Of a stretch of DNA of 64,000 nucleotides, positions 49,602-59,302 are shown one piece after another. This DNA is from Ktedonobacteria bacterium brp13. GTDB lineage: Bacteria; Chloroflexota; Ktedonobacteria; Ktedonobacterales; Ktedonobacteraceae. The notes below the pieces were generated by a model. It had not been told where the DNA came from. It did no database searches and worked only from the letters and a program-made list of their open reading frames with translations. The stretch is from assembly GCA_015099395.1 (NCBI GenBank), contig AP024096.1, positions 7,233,485 through 7,297,484 of the forward strand. Reading direction: 5' to 3'. The first letter of the stretch is position 1. Each line of letters opens with the position of its first letter. The position numbers were made by a program, and so were the translations under genes.

Positions 49602-52600
49602 CTATGGAGCGGTCGACGATGCTGAGGCTGTGATAGTTGGGAGCAGTTCTTTGAGTTGGACGAGCCAGTTCTGTCCCATCAGCCTGCGTGGAATGCGGAT
49701 GACACTCTGCTGGACGCGGGCATCGTTGCGGAAGCGTCTGTAGAGGAGGATGCGATTTGGGATGACGTTTCGTTTGACGGTAAGCACAAACTCGTTATCT
49801 TTGACTGAGATAGCTTCATATCCTAGCTGACCGGCATTCACCTTTAAATGGACCAGTTCGAGCAGGTTTTGGACTGGCTCTGGGACGGGACCGAAACGAT
49901 CAGTCATCTCAGCAGCCATGGCTTCGACCTGCTCAATCGAGGAAAGGTTGGCCAGACGCTGGTAGAAATTGACTTTAAGTGTGCGATCTCCTATATACTC
50001 ATCGGGGAGATAGGCATCAATAGGTAGATCGACACTGGTATTGGCTGTACTTATCTCTGCCCGCTTGCCCTGCATCTCCTCGACTGTTTCGGTGAGCAAT
50101 TTGCAGTAGAGGTCGAAACCGACTGTATTCATAAAACCGGATTGCTCAGCTCCTAGCAGGCTACCTGCACCACGAATCTCCAGGTCTTTCATCGCTATAC
50201 GGAAACCTGCTCCCAGTTCAGTCGCCTCAAAGATGGCACGCAGACGCTTCTCTTGAATGGGTGTGAGCTTGGCCTCTTTCCCATAGAAAAAGTAGGCATA
50301 TGCTTGTTGTGTAGCACGTCCAACACGTCCACGCAACTGATAGAGCTGTGAGAGACCGAAGAAGGCGGCGTTATTTACGATGATCGTATTTGCATTAGGG
50401 ATGTCCAGGCCATTCTCAATAATAGTTGTTGAGATAAGGACATCATATTCTCCATTCGAGAAGCCGACCATGACTCGTTCAAGCAGTTCTTCGTTCATCT
50501 GACCATGCCCGACGCAGATACGGGCCTCTGGTATCAGCCGCTGAAGCTTCTGCGCGAGTATCTGGATACCCTGGACACGGTTATGTACAAAGAAGACCTG
50601 TCCACCGCGATCCATCTCACGGAGGATAGCCTCTCGTGTTATTGCGTCGTCGTATTCACGAATCGTCGTACGAATCGGTAGTCGTTCCTGTGGTGGGGTC
50701 TCAATGACGCTCATATCGCGTAGGTTGACCAGCGACATATGTAAGGTGCGCGGGATCGGCGTCGCAGTCAATGTTAGGACATCGATCTCATTACGCATCT
50801 GTTTAAGTCGCTCTTTATGAATGACACCAAAGCGTTGCTCTTCATCGACAATGAGGAGACCGAGATTGAGAAAGACGACATCTTTTTGTAGCAGGCGATG
50901 GGTGCCAATAATAATATCAACTTTACCCAGGGCCAGTTCCTCAAGCACCTGGCGCTGTTCTTTTTCTGAGCGGAAGCGGCTCAGCAATTCAACGCGTACA
51001 GGATAGGCTTTGAGACGTTCTTTAAAGGTATTGTAATGTTGCAAGGCCAGAATAGTAGTAGGAACCAGAACGGCAACCTGTCGTTGGTCTAAGACGCATT
51101 TAAAGGCAGCACGTAAGGCCACCTCTGTCTTGCCGTAGCCGACATCGCCACAGACGAGACGGTCCATTGGGCGTGGGCGTTCCATATCACCTTTGACTTC
51201 ATCGATGGCGCGTTGCTGGTCTGGTGTCTCCTGATAAGGAAAGGCATCCTCGAGTTCCTGTAGCCATGGTTGTTCACTATCTGGTGGAAAGGGGTGTCCC
51301 TGAGCGGCTTCACGGGCTCCATATAATTGGAGTAGTTCGCGTGCCACTTCCTGTACATTCTCTTTGACCTTTGACTTCGCGCGTGTCCACTCGGTTGTGC
51401 CGAGCTTACTGAGTGCTGGGACCGCATCGCCCATACCAATATAGCGCGTGATGCGATCCAGTTGATCGGTTGGGATATACAACTTATCGGTTCCAGCATA
51501 ATGAATGAGCAGATATTCGCGTTCTACACCGGTCAGATTCATTCTGACCAGACCCTCAAAGCGTCCGATACCATGTTCTTGATGTACGACATAGTCACCT
51601 GGATGGACCTCGGCGAGAAAAGAGGCCGGTGTTACAGGTTTACGTCGCTGGGCATTGCGCCGTTTGGACCAACCGAAGATCTCTGTATCGGTATAGATAT
51701 AGAGTGCAAGTGAACGGGACTGCCATCCTTCATTGAGTTGTCCCTGGATGAGCGTAAGTGTACCAGCCTCTGGTAACTGGTTGATATTGGTACCCGGGCT
51801 TACCTCAATCGTCGTATCCTGCAGGATAGTCTCATCGCTCAGCATCTCCGCCATACGCCGTGCTTGCATCGTAACGATTACGATACGGTCGCGATTATCC
51901 AGTGCCTTGCGGCAATCCTGTACAAAGGCACGTAAGCGACCACCATATGAGTTCGCGCTACTGCAGACCGGAACAAGGTGTTCGGTCTCACTGTGGCGAC
52001 TGGCCTCGTATTCATGTTCAGCGCTGGAGAGGATATCGGCGAAGCGCAACTGGCGGCGTTGTTGAATCTGTGGTTCTAGTTGCTGCCACGATATAAATGC
52101 ATCGCGAAGATGGGCCGGGTTCTCTCTTTCCCGTTCGTGCTCCGCTTTAATCTCTTGTGCCTGAGCCTCCAGATTAAGGATACTGTTTTGTACCGCGACC
52201 GGATTATCTAAAAGGAGAAGGCCATTGCGCGGCAGATAATCCAGGACGGACGCTTGTGGATGCAGATAGGCAAGGTAGAAGGCGATATCCTCAAATGAAC
52301 GTTTCTGCCGGAGTATGTCAAGATCACGGTTCCAGCGCTCTTCAGCATCGCGATGTAAGATCCTGCTATCCAATTGTGCAAGTTCATTGGCTGCCTCTGG
52401 ACCACGACCGGGCAGTGCCTCACGTGCGGGTCCAATGGTGCAGGTCGGGATTGGATTGAGCGAGCGCTGTGTCTCTTGATCAAAGGTGCGGATAGATTCG
52501 ATCTCATCGCCGAAGAACTCGACACGCACCGGGCGTACCAATGTTGGGGGGAAGATATCGATAATACCACCGCGATGACTAAACTGACCAGTATCCTCAA

Positions 52601-53114
52601 CCTCGGCGACCGGTTCATAGCCCAGGTTATAAAGGTGTTCGAGCAAAAGGCTCATATCGCTCTCCTGTCCCGTTTGCAGACGGAAGAGCGTTGCAGACAG
52701 TTCTTGCGCAGGAATGACCGGTTGCGTGAGTGTACGTGCTGAGCAGATAACGATAGGTGTACGTTCGCGCTCGACCATCGCCATTAACGCCTGCATACGC
52801 TGCTGTGTGGTTAATGCATCGCCGATGAGTCTCTCGTAGGGGAGAGCATTGCGATCTGGCAGGCAAAACACATCGCTGGGATTGGGTACAAATGCTTTCA
52901 GCATCTCGGTGATCTGGGTCGCCTCTGTCTCATCAGTAGTCACCAGTAGGATGGGCTGTTTATATGAGACGGCAATGCTTGCAACGACATAGGGGCGTGC
53001 CGCTTCTGTCAGTTCGGTGAGTGCTGGGATCCCTTCAGCCTTTTGAAGTTTTTCTTGTAGGCGACGGAATTCCGGTCTTTGTGTCAGTAATGTAAGTAAA
53101 CCCTGTAGTGTCAA
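49602..53114 (-). CDS. mfd: Transcription-repair coupling factor Mfd
   Basis: 1170 residues from TTG 53114, which has GGAGG 6 bases upstream; the open frame goes back to 53180 but that part (RTTPPQTSRGAVHCVCCWRKK) is not family-like. Removes RNA polymerase stalled at lesions and recruits UvrA. Domains in order: UvrB-like N-terminal part (RLQTGQESDMSLLLEHLYNLGYEPVAEVEDTGQFSHRGGIIDIFPP), RNA-polymerase-interacting domain (PGDYVVHQEHGIGRFEGLVRM...EYLLIHYAGTDKLYIPTDQLDRITRY), RecG-like translocase with GDVGYGKTEVALRAAF (Walker A), IVDEEQRFGV (DEEQ), LTATPIPRTLHMSL and YQLRGRVGR (motif VI), and the C-terminal TRCF domain. Complete and single-copy here. Confidence 0.97.
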   Translation of the reverse strand: MTLQGLLTLLTQRPEFRRLQEKLQKAEGIPALTELTEAARPYVVASIAVSYKQPILLVTTDETEATQITEMLKAFVPNPSDVFCLPDRNALPYERLIGDALTTQQRMQALMAMVERERTPIVICSARTLTQPVIPAQELSATLFRLQTGQESDMSLLLEHLYNLGYEPVAEVEDTGQFSHRGGIIDIFPPTLVRPVRVEFFGDEIESIRTFDQETQRSLNPIPTCTIGPAREALPGRGPEAANELAQLDSRILHRDAEERWNRDLDILRQKRSFEDIAFYLAYLHPQASVLDYLPRNGLLLLDNPVAVQNSILNLEAQAQEIKAEHERERENPAHLRDAFISWQQLEPQIQQRRQLRFADILSSAEHEYEASRHSETEHLVPVCSSANSYGGRLRAFVQDCRKALDNRDRIVIVTMQARRMAEMLSDETILQDTTIEVSPGTNINQLPEAGTLTLIQGQLNEGWQSRSLALYIYTDTEIFGWSKRRNAQRRKPVTPASFLAEVHPGDYVVHQEHGIGRFEGLVRMNLTGVEREYLLIHYAGTDKLYIPTDQLDRITRYIGMGDAVPALSKLGTTEWTRAKSKVKENVQEVARELLQLYGAREAAQGHPFPPDSEQPWLQELEDAFPYQETPDQQRAIDEVKGDMERPRPMDRLVCGDVGYGKTEVALRAAFKCVLDQRQVAVLVPTTILALQHYNTFKERLKAYPVRVELLSRFRSEKEQRQVLEELALGKVDIIIGTHRLLQKDVVFLNLGLLIVDEEQRFGVIHKERLKQMRNEIDVLTLTATPIPRTLHMSLVNLRDMSVIETPPQERLPIRTTIREYDDAITREAILREMDRGGQVFFVHNRVQGIQILAQKLQRLIPEARICVGHGQMNEELLERVMVGFSNGEYDVLISTTIIENGLDIPNANTIIVNNAAFFGLSQLYQLRGRVGRATQQAYAYFFYGKEAKLTPIQEKRLRAIFEATELGAGFRIAMKDLEIRGAGSLLGAEQSGFMNTVGFDLYCKLLTETVEEMQGKRAEISTANTSVDLPIDAYLPDEYIGDRTLKVNFYQRLANLSSIEQVEAMAAEMTDRFGPVPEPVQNLLELVHLKVNAGQLGYEAISVKDNEFVLTVKRNVIPNRILLYRRFRNDARVQQSVIRIPRRLMGQNWLVQLKELLPTITASASSTAP

Positions 53115-53327
53115 CTTCTTCCTCCAACAACAGACACAATGAACAGCACCCCTGGATGTTTGTGGGGGTGTCGTGCGCATTGCCCTTATTCCAACTCTTT
53201 GTTATCATACCGTACCAATAGGGGCAATGCAATGTCTTAGTGTACCTTTGTAAAAAGCAATAACGATAGTAGCATAGGTATTAAGTAACAGTGAGGCTGA
53301 GATTTTTCCAGAAATGTGGCAATGTAG

Positions 53328-53368
53328 ATAGACAGGAAGGGGGCACAGAGAGTCCCCTTCCTGTCTAT
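53328..53368 (-). terminator. Hairpin overlapping the pth stop codon
   Basis: 15-base perfect arms (53328-53342 and 53354-53368) with an 11-base loop; the upstream arm includes the TAG of pth. A T-run is lacking. Confidence 0.6.
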
Positions 53369-54057
53369 TGAGCTTGTTCTTCGGTTGCTTGTTCTTGCGC
53401 TTTTTGAGTTCGCTCTTCGGCCTTGCGCAAGCGCTCTTGCTCGCGCCGTTCTAGTTTGAGCAGTCGTTTCTCTTCGGCTTTTCTCTGAGCATCAGGATCG
53501 GTATTCAGGCTATTCATCGCAGCCTCCAGTCCTTGCTCCAGATAAAGTAGGACCCCATCAACTGCTTTACCTTCGCTAATCTCGATCTGGATCTGCTCGT
53601 CGACATTTGGCGTACCAAGCACATGATCAACAGCATCCATATGGGCATTTTTGGGTCGTCCGATGCCGACGCGCATGCGAGGGAATTGCTCGGTATGGAG
53701 ATGCTGGACGATACTTTTGATGCCGTTATGTCCGCCGGAACTGCCCCTGGCGCGTAAGCGAATATGCCCCAGAGGGAGATCAAGCTCATCGTAGATGACT
53801 AAGAGATCATCTGGTTCGCATTTAAACCAGCGGACCAATTCACCAACTGCCTCACCGCTATTATTCATATACGTGAGAGGCTTGACCAGTACGACCTTTT
53901 CGCGTCCAATTGTACCATTCGCAATCATTGCGCGACCACGGCGCTCCCAGCGTAAGGCATATTTTGTAGATAGCGCATCAACGACGTGAAAGCCGACATT
54001 GTGGCGTGTCTTCTCATATTGAGCACCTGGATTTCCCAGGCCAATAATTAATTTCAT
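53365..54057 (-). CDS. pth: Peptidyl-tRNA hydrolase with charged C-terminal extension
   Basis: 230 residues. Releases tRNA from peptidyl-tRNAs dropped by ribosomes. IIGLGNPGAQYEKTRHNVGFHVVDAL (catalytic His20 in RHNVGF), KPLTYMNNSGEAV, YDELDLPLGHIRLRARGSSGGHNGIKSI (the Asp and GGHNG elements) and FPRMRVGIGRP are all present. The usual protein is about 190 residues; here about 45 extra residues form a Glu/Lys/Arg/Gln helix (KAEEKRLLKLERREQERLRKAEERTQKAQEQATEE), which might bind RNA or ribosomes. Lies 15 bases after the metallophosphoesterase gene, likely an operon. Confidence 0.95.
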   Translation of the reverse strand: MKLIIGLGNPGAQYEKTRHNVGFHVVDALSTKYALRWERRGRAMIANGTIGREKVVLVKPLTYMNNSGEAVGELVRWFKCEPDDLLVIYDELDLPLGHIRLRARGSSGGHNGIKSIVQHLHTEQFPRMRVGIGRPKNAHMDAVDHVLGTPNVDEQIQIEISEGKAVDGVLLYLEQGLEAAMNSLNTDPDAQRKAEEKRLLKLERREQERLRKAEERTQKAQEQATEEQAQ

Positions 54058-54072
54058 AAAATGTGTTTTGTG

Positions 54073-55374
54073 TTAACGACCATATGCCAGGCGAGTTGCC
54101 AGATAAGGTGGCAGTTTCACCTTGATGATCTTCTCCTGTGTCTTCTCAAATGGATAAGGAACGCGGTAGAAGGTAAAACCGTGTTCTGTGTCATATATCA
54201 TAAAGGCGGCACGAGGATCTCCATCGCGGGGCTGTCCAACGCCACCTGGATTGATAATAGCACGATAGCCATCGGTAGTCTCCCATGCTCCTTCGGGTGG
54301 CACAAGCATCTCATTGGTGACTTCTATCATGCTCTGGCTTAGCCCGAGAAGGGTGAGCAACTCCTCGATCTCCTGGTTCAGACGATCCTCAGCATTCTGA
54401 ATTGTCTCCTCAGGCGTTGTAGTGTTAAAAGCATCCTCGTCCTCGGTGTCAACTTCTGCTTGCTCGTCAATGGCATCTTGCTCATCATCACGGGTGGTGG
54501 TTACTACTGCGTCATCCTCTGCGTCATCCTGTTCGGAGTGTGAGAGCATACCACGGGCTTCAGCCTCTTTTGACGTGATGATCTCTTTTAGCTCGCTAGG
54601 GGTTGTGACTCTGGCTGCGGGGATATCGTCAGCGATCTGCTGTTGCAAATCAGCGACTGCATCAGCGGCATCGGTCGCAATACTTTGTACTTTCTCTGTG
54701 AAAGTCTGATCTATCGCAGCGTGTGCACCGTTGTCCGACTCGCCAGTATTCTGCTGATGGATGTCCTCTGCCGTCTCGTCTGTATCTTCTGCAATGGCAG
54801 TGTTCTGAGACTCCTCAAGCGTAAGAGGCTCTGGATTTTGGGCGACAGGGACCTCCAATGGACTGGTAGGAGTATTTGCGATGGTATCTGGCTGTTGAAA
54901 GATAATAGGTACATGAGTATGTCCGACAAAGCAGTAGCGAGTATTGAACTCCTGGAAGCTACGCTCGGCTAAAACCTCAGAGGTTAAATATTCCCAGAGA
55001 GGGCCGTAGGGACTACCATGAACTAATGTGACATCGTCTTTGACAATGCGCTCAGGCAGGTGAGTCAAAAAGTCACGATGCTCTGGTGTGAGTTGCTCTG
55101 CTGTCCATTCTGCGGAGATACGAGCAGCCTCACTAAAGTCTTCAAGATCAATTTTGCCAACCGCTGCCCAATCATGATTCCCCGCAATAATAACATCTGT
55201 GCGTTCACGGAGTTTATCAATGCATTCATTCGGGTTGGGGCCATAACCGACCAGGTCCCCCAGGAACCAGAGCTCGTCGATTGGCTCATCCTGAGCTATT
55301 TCGTCGATTTTGGAGAGCACCGTTTCCAGTGCCTCTAAATTCGCGTGTATATCAGTAAAAATCGCGTAACGCAT
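54073..55374 (-). CDS. Metallophosphoesterase with about 180-residue acidic insert
   Basis: 433 residues from ATG 55374. Calcineurin-like phosphatase: YAIFTDIHANLEALE (D8, H10), LWFLGDLVGYGPNPNECI, IAGNHDWA, LVHGSPYGPLWEYL and CFVGHTHVPIIFQ complete the two-metal site. After this His a low-complexity acidic block (about 162-345; many Glu/Asp/Thr/Ala, such as DETAEDIHQQNTGE) interrupts the fold before it closes with AIINPGGVGQPRDGDPRAAFMIYDTEHGFTFYRVPYPFEKTQEKI. Relatives without the insert are about 240-250 residues. Substrate unknown; possibly a phosphoprotein or dinucleotide phosphatase. Upstream partner of pth. Confidence 0.88.
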   Translation of the reverse strand: MRYAIFTDIHANLEALETVLSKIDEIAQDEPIDELWFLGDLVGYGPNPNECIDKLRERTDVIIAGNHDWAAVGKIDLEDFSEAARISAEWTAEQLTPEHRDFLTHLPERIVKDDVTLVHGSPYGPLWEYLTSEVLAERSFQEFNTRYCFVGHTHVPIIFQQPDTIANTPTSPLEVPVAQNPEPLTLEESQNTAIAEDTDETAEDIHQQNTGESDNGAHAAIDQTFTEKVQSIATDAADAVADLQQQIADDIPAARVTTPSELKEIITSKEAEARGMLSHSEQDDAEDDAVVTTTRDDEQDAIDEQAEVDTEDEDAFNTTTPEETIQNAEDRLNQEIEELLTLLGLSQSMIEVTNEMLVPPEGAWETTDGYRAIINPGGVGQPRDGDPRAAFMIYDTEHGFTFYRVPYPFEKTQEKIIKVKLPPYLATRLAYGR

Positions 55375-55658
55375 GCAGCAAACTCTATTCAAATTATATG
55401 ATACTAGTAGGTGTGCCTATTTTACCATGTTTATGGCAACCTTACTAGTAGCTATGGCAATGAAAGCCCTCCTGGGTAATGTATTCTTGTTTCTCGTCAC
55501 TCTTCTCAACTCTATGTGGTGCTCGTTGTTCCGCAATAAGCAAGCTTTAGCAGATATGATATACTGAGGTACTTGTAAATACACGCTTGTATTGTGGAAT
55601 GACGATGACGTTTTTATACTGTAGCAGAGTGATAATATTGTTAATCAAAGGGGGCGTA

Positions 55659-56657
55659 ATGGCACGACCTGTCACACTTTTTACCGGTCAATGGGGCGAT
55701 TTAGCATTAGAAGAACTGGCTGCAAAGGTTAGCAAGTGGGGCTTTGATGGGCTTGAGTTAGCTTCTTCGGGGCTGCATTTTGATGAGACACGTATCTTGC
55801 ACGAACCTGGCTACCTTGAATCCCTCAAGAAGATACTGGATAGTTATCATTTGAAGGTATACGCGATTGGGGCGCATCTCATCGGGCAAGCGACCTGTGA
55901 TCCTATCGATCCACGCCATCAAGGGGTGTTACCCAAAGCGGTCTGGGGTGATGGTGATCCTGAAGGAGTACGCAAACGAGCAATTGAGCGTATGAAGGAT
56001 ATCGCACGTGCTGCGGCCAAATTTGGTGTACAGCGGGTGACTGGCTTCACCGGCTCTAGTATCTGGCATATGCTCTACTCGTTTCCGCCCAATGATTTTG
56101 CCGAGATTGAGCGTGGCTATGCGTATTTTGCCGAAATCTGGAATCCGATTATTGATGTCTTTGATCAGGAAGGGGTCAAGTTCTGTCTGGAAGTACACCC
56201 CACCGAGATCGCATATGACTTCGTAACGACGCGCAAGACGCTGAATGCCATCGGAAATCGTCCTGGCTTCGGGCTCAACTTTGACCCCAGTCACCTGATC
56301 CCGCAGTTCCTCGACCCGGCCGCCTTCTTAGAAGAGTTTAGTGATCGTATCTATCATGTGCATGTCAAAGACTCACGGCGCAATCTGAATGGACGTCGCA
56401 GTATCCTGGCTTCACACCTCAACTTCGGCGAAGGCGAGCGTGGCTGGGATTTTGTCTCTCCAGGTCATGGAAATGTTGACTTTGAAGCGATAATCCGCGT
56501 ACTCAACCGTATCGGTTATCAGGGTCCGCTCTCCATTGAATGGGAAGACTCCGGTATGGATCGCGAGTACGGGGCACAGGACGCGATTGCCTTTGTGCGC
56601 CGTAATGATTTTGCACACTCCAGCGTCGCCTTTGATGCTGCCTTCAGCCAGCAATAA
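55659..56657 (+). CDS. Sugar phosphate isomerase/epimerase-like TIM barrel protein
   Basis: 332 residues from ATG 55659, with AAAGGGGGCG upstream. AP-endonuclease-2/xylose-isomerase-like barrel: LFTGQWGDLALEELAAKVSKWGFDGLELASSG, YAIGAHLIGQATCDPIDPRHQGVLP, KFCLEVHPTEIAYDF (metal Glu/His), LNFDPSHLIPQFLDPAAFLEEFSDRIYHVHVKDSRR (D, H, HxHxKD) and SIEWEDSGMDREYGAQDAIAFVRR (last Glu). The metal ligands E, D, H and E are all present. Many relatives act in inositol, keto-sugar or glycoside catabolism; no pathway neighbours are seen here. Confidence 0.9.
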   Translation: MARPVTLFTGQWGDLALEELAAKVSKWGFDGLELASSGLHFDETRILHEPGYLESLKKILDSYHLKVYAIGAHLIGQATCDPIDPRHQGVLPKAVWGDGDPEGVRKRAIERMKDIARAAAKFGVQRVTGFTGSSIWHMLYSFPPNDFAEIERGYAYFAEIWNPIIDVFDQEGVKFCLEVHPTEIAYDFVTTRKTLNAIGNRPGFGLNFDPSHLIPQFLDPAAFLEEFSDRIYHVHVKDSRRNLNGRRSILASHLNFGEGERGWDFVSPGHGNVDFEAIIRVLNRIGYQGPLSIEWEDSGMDREYGAQDAIAFVRRNDFAHSSVAFDAAFSQQ

Positions 56658-56695
56658 CGCCGGATATCGTGTGTACCGTTACTGCCTGGAAATCT

Positions 56696-57682
56696 TTATT
56701 GGTCAGGCGTCTTCATTGGTAATGCAAAGCCCCAATTGAGTAGATTGCTGACATCTTGATCGCGCTGTTGCATATTGGGGGCACCTAGCACTACGCCGAG
56801 TAGATGATGCTCAGCGCGGGTGGCTGAGAAGACCAGGCAGTAGCCAGAATCATTCGTATGACCCGTCTTAATCCCTGTCATTCCTGGATAGATGCCGAGC
56901 AGCGTATTTGTATTGGTCCATGTGTATGTTTTTGCCGTATCCTGGTAGGTATAACTGGGTGTTTGTACAATTTGAGCGAAGAGTGGCTCTTTCATCGCAA
57001 CTTGTGCCAGTGTTGCCAGATCATGGGCGGATGAATAATGTGTGAGGCTGTCATTGGTTAAGCCATCGGAACTGTTGAAGTGTGTCTGATAGAGGTGCAG
57101 GCGTTGTGCAAAGAGGTTCATGTGGGCGACAAAGGCGCTCTGTGAGCCGCTCAGCGTATCTGCAATAGCGTAGGCTGCATCATCACCGGATGGCAGTAAG
57201 AGGCCATAGAGCATATCTTTGAGTGGCATCTGATCCCCAACGGATAAAGAAGCGTTACTTCCGTCATCTTCGATAACGTGGTTCACGGCATCTTGATGAA
57301 CAATCACTGGCTGATTAAGATTACCGGTCTGGATGGCGATGAGTGCTGTCATAATCTTGGTGGTACTCGCCATTAAGTAGGGCTGTTCACCATTTTGATC
57401 ATAGAGGACATGACCGCTATCCTCATCAACTAAATAAGCGGTGGAGACCTCCATAGGAGGGGGAGTGCCAACTGCTGTCAGCACAGGTGCCAGCGTAGGT
57501 ACGGGCGTAGGTGTAGGCGGTAGAGTTGGACGCACAACGACAGTCGGTGTACTCTGATTGGTCGAACTTAAAACCGATCCCAGCGGAGTAGTGATAATCC
57601 GTGAGCTGGATCCTGCAAGCAGAAATATGAGCAGGCAGCATACGAGCAAGATACCTACGCGCGTAGGAAAACGGCGCTTCAT
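56696..57682 (-). CDS. D-alanyl-D-alanine carboxypeptidase (peptidase S11)
   Basis: 328 residues from ATG 57682 with AAGGAAA upstream; the frame continues 149 codons further but without family sequence. A signal anchor (residues 8-24) and a Thr/Pro spacer (TPTVVVRPTLPPTPTPVPTLAP) lead to the penicillin-binding domain. Nucleophile motif is ASTTKIM (S106, K109), third motif IKTGHT. The second motif, SxN in most enzymes, is SGDDA here (S165-G-D167), so Asn is replaced by Asp. These enzymes trim the terminal D-Ala of cell-wall stem peptides outside the membrane. No C-terminal PBP5 anchor domain is present. Confidence 0.92.
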   Translation of the reverse strand: MKRRFPTRVGILLVCCLLIFLLAGSSSRIITTPLGSVLSSTNQSTPTVVVRPTLPPTPTPVPTLAPVLTAVGTPPPMEVSTAYLVDEDSGHVLYDQNGEQPYLMASTTKIMTALIAIQTGNLNQPVIVHQDAVNHVIEDDGSNASLSVGDQMPLKDMLYGLLLPSGDDAAYAIADTLSGSQSAFVAHMNLFAQRLHLYQTHFNSSDGLTNDSLTHYSSAHDLATLAQVAMKEPLFAQIVQTPSYTYQDTAKTYTWTNTNTLLGIYPGMTGIKTGHTNDSGYCLVFSATRAEHHLLGVVLGAPNMQQRDQDVSNLLNWGFALPMKTPDQ

Positions 57683-57827
57683 GCAGATTTCCTTTTTCCT
57701 TCGTCTAAGATTATTGAGATAACAGTAGTTCTTGCGACCTGCAAGGACTGCGTGGCGTGGATAGTGAGATTCAAAATGGGACACATCGATAAGTGACGCG
57801 TCCCATTCAGCGTTGATTGTATAGTAC

Positions 57828-59297
57828 TTAGACGGTTGCCAGAGCTTGTGGCCAACGTGTGTGATAATCGGTGACCTGCTCGAAAGCATCCGCGATCCGC
57901 AGAAGAGTATCTTCTTTGAACGTGTTGCCCAGCAGTTGCATTCCAACCGGGAGACCTTCGCTAAAGCCGCCAGGGATCGATACGCCACAGATACCAGCCA
58001 GGTTAGCCGGGATCGTGAAGATGTCGTTGAGATACATCTGATAGGGATCTGAGATCTCACCGATCTTAAAGGCGACCGTTGGTGACGTTGCACTGACCAG
58101 TGCATCGACTGTCTCAAAGGCTTTGTCAAAGTCCTGCTTGATCAGTGTACGGATCTTCTCTGCGCGTTTGTAATAGGCATCGTAGTAACCAGCTGAGAGC
58201 GCGTAGGTACCGAGCATAATACGGCGTTTTACTTCGCTACCGAAGCCAAACTCGCGTGTCTTCTCCATTCCCTCCCACAGGTCGGTTGTGTCGCGATACG
58301 AGTAGCCATATTTGATACCATCGTAGCGTGACAGATTAGAACTGGCTTCGGCAGGTGCGATGATATAGTAGGCTGCGACGCCATATTTTGTATGTGGCAA
58401 TGAGACTGAAACGATCTCCGCACCCATCTCACGCAGGCGTTCAATATTCTCTTGCACTGCCTGTGCAACGCCGGGTTGTGTGCCCTCAATCATATACTCT
58501 TCAGGAACACCGATACGCATGCCTTTGATGCTGCCATTGAGGGCTGCACCGTAGTTCTGGACATCAACCGGGGAACTGGTCGAGTCACATTTGTCATAGC
58601 CAGCGACCGCTTGCAGTAGGATTGCCGCGTCACGGGCATTGCGGGCGAAGGGACCAATCTGGTCCAGTGATGAAGCGAAGGCGATCAGGCCAAAGCGTGA
58701 AACACGTCCATAGGTTGGTTTGAGACCAATCAGGTTACAGAGCGCACCCGGTTGACGAATCGAGCCACCGGTATCACTGCCATAGGAACCCATCGCCATC
58801 CCTGCTGCGACTGCTGCTGCGGAACCGCCGCTACTGCCACCTGGCGCGCGCTCAAGATCCCAGGGATTTTTGGTTGGGAAGAAGGCCGAGTGCTCGGTTG
58901 AAGAACCCATAGCGAACTCGTCCATATTGGTCTTACCAATCATAACGATGCCAGCCTCATTGAGCCGCTCCATAACGGTAGCATTGTAAGGAGGCTTAAA
59001 GTGCTCTAGCATACGTGAGCCAGCGGTCGTCGTAATATCTTTTGTACAGATAACATCTTTGATCGCAATTGGAATACCGGTCAGTGGATGTACATTCTCG
59101 CCGCTAGCAAAACGTTTGTCGGCCTCTTGCGCCTGTTGCAGGGCCAACTCATCAGTGATCAGAGTAAACGCCTTCACCTGTGGTTCAACTTCGCGTACAC
59201 GATCCAGGTGTGCCTGTGTCAGTTCGACAGACGAGATCTTCTTATCGCGTAGCAGTTGTCCTGCCTCATGAATAGAAAGTTTATACAATTCTGTCAT
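57828..59297 (-). CDS. gatA: Aspartyl/glutamyl-tRNA amidotransferase subunit A
   Basis: 489 residues; the glutaminase of GatCAB, making ammonia to convert Glu-tRNA-Gln or Asp-tRNA-Asn. The amidase signature is complete: GIPIAIKDVI with catalytic Lys, then APGGSSGGSAAAVAAGMAMGSYGSDTGGSIRQPG with the cis-Ser and nucleophile Ser. Normal length. It lies 5 bases after gatC, in the same operon; gatB is not in the window. Good ribosome site GAGGAGG. Confidence 0.97.
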   Translation of the reverse strand: MTELYKLSIHEAGQLLRDKKISSVELTQAHLDRVREVEPQVKAFTLITDELALQQAQEADKRFASGENVHPLTGIPIAIKDVICTKDITTTAGSRMLEHFKPPYNATVMERLNEAGIVMIGKTNMDEFAMGSSTEHSAFFPTKNPWDLERAPGGSSGGSAAAVAAGMAMGSYGSDTGGSIRQPGALCNLIGLKPTYGRVSRFGLIAFASSLDQIGPFARNARDAAILLQAVAGYDKCDSTSSPVDVQNYGAALNGSIKGMRIGVPEEYMIEGTQPGVAQAVQENIERLREMGAEIVSVSLPHTKYGVAAYYIIAPAEASSNLSRYDGIKYGYSYRDTTDLWEGMEKTREFGFGSEVKRRIMLGTYALSAGYYDAYYKRAEKIRTLIKQDFDKAFETVDALVSATSPTVAFKIGEISDPYQMYLNDIFTIPANLAGICGVSIPGGFSEGLPVGMQLLGNTFKEDTLLRIADAFEQVTDYHTRWPQALATV

Positions 59298-59302
59298 CTA
59301 GC

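Noticed and set aside
57683..58129. 149-codon extension of the carboxypeptidase gene into the gatA 3' end
   Set aside because: Overlaps gatA, lacks a signal sequence, and ATG 57682 has its own ribosome site and signal anchor.
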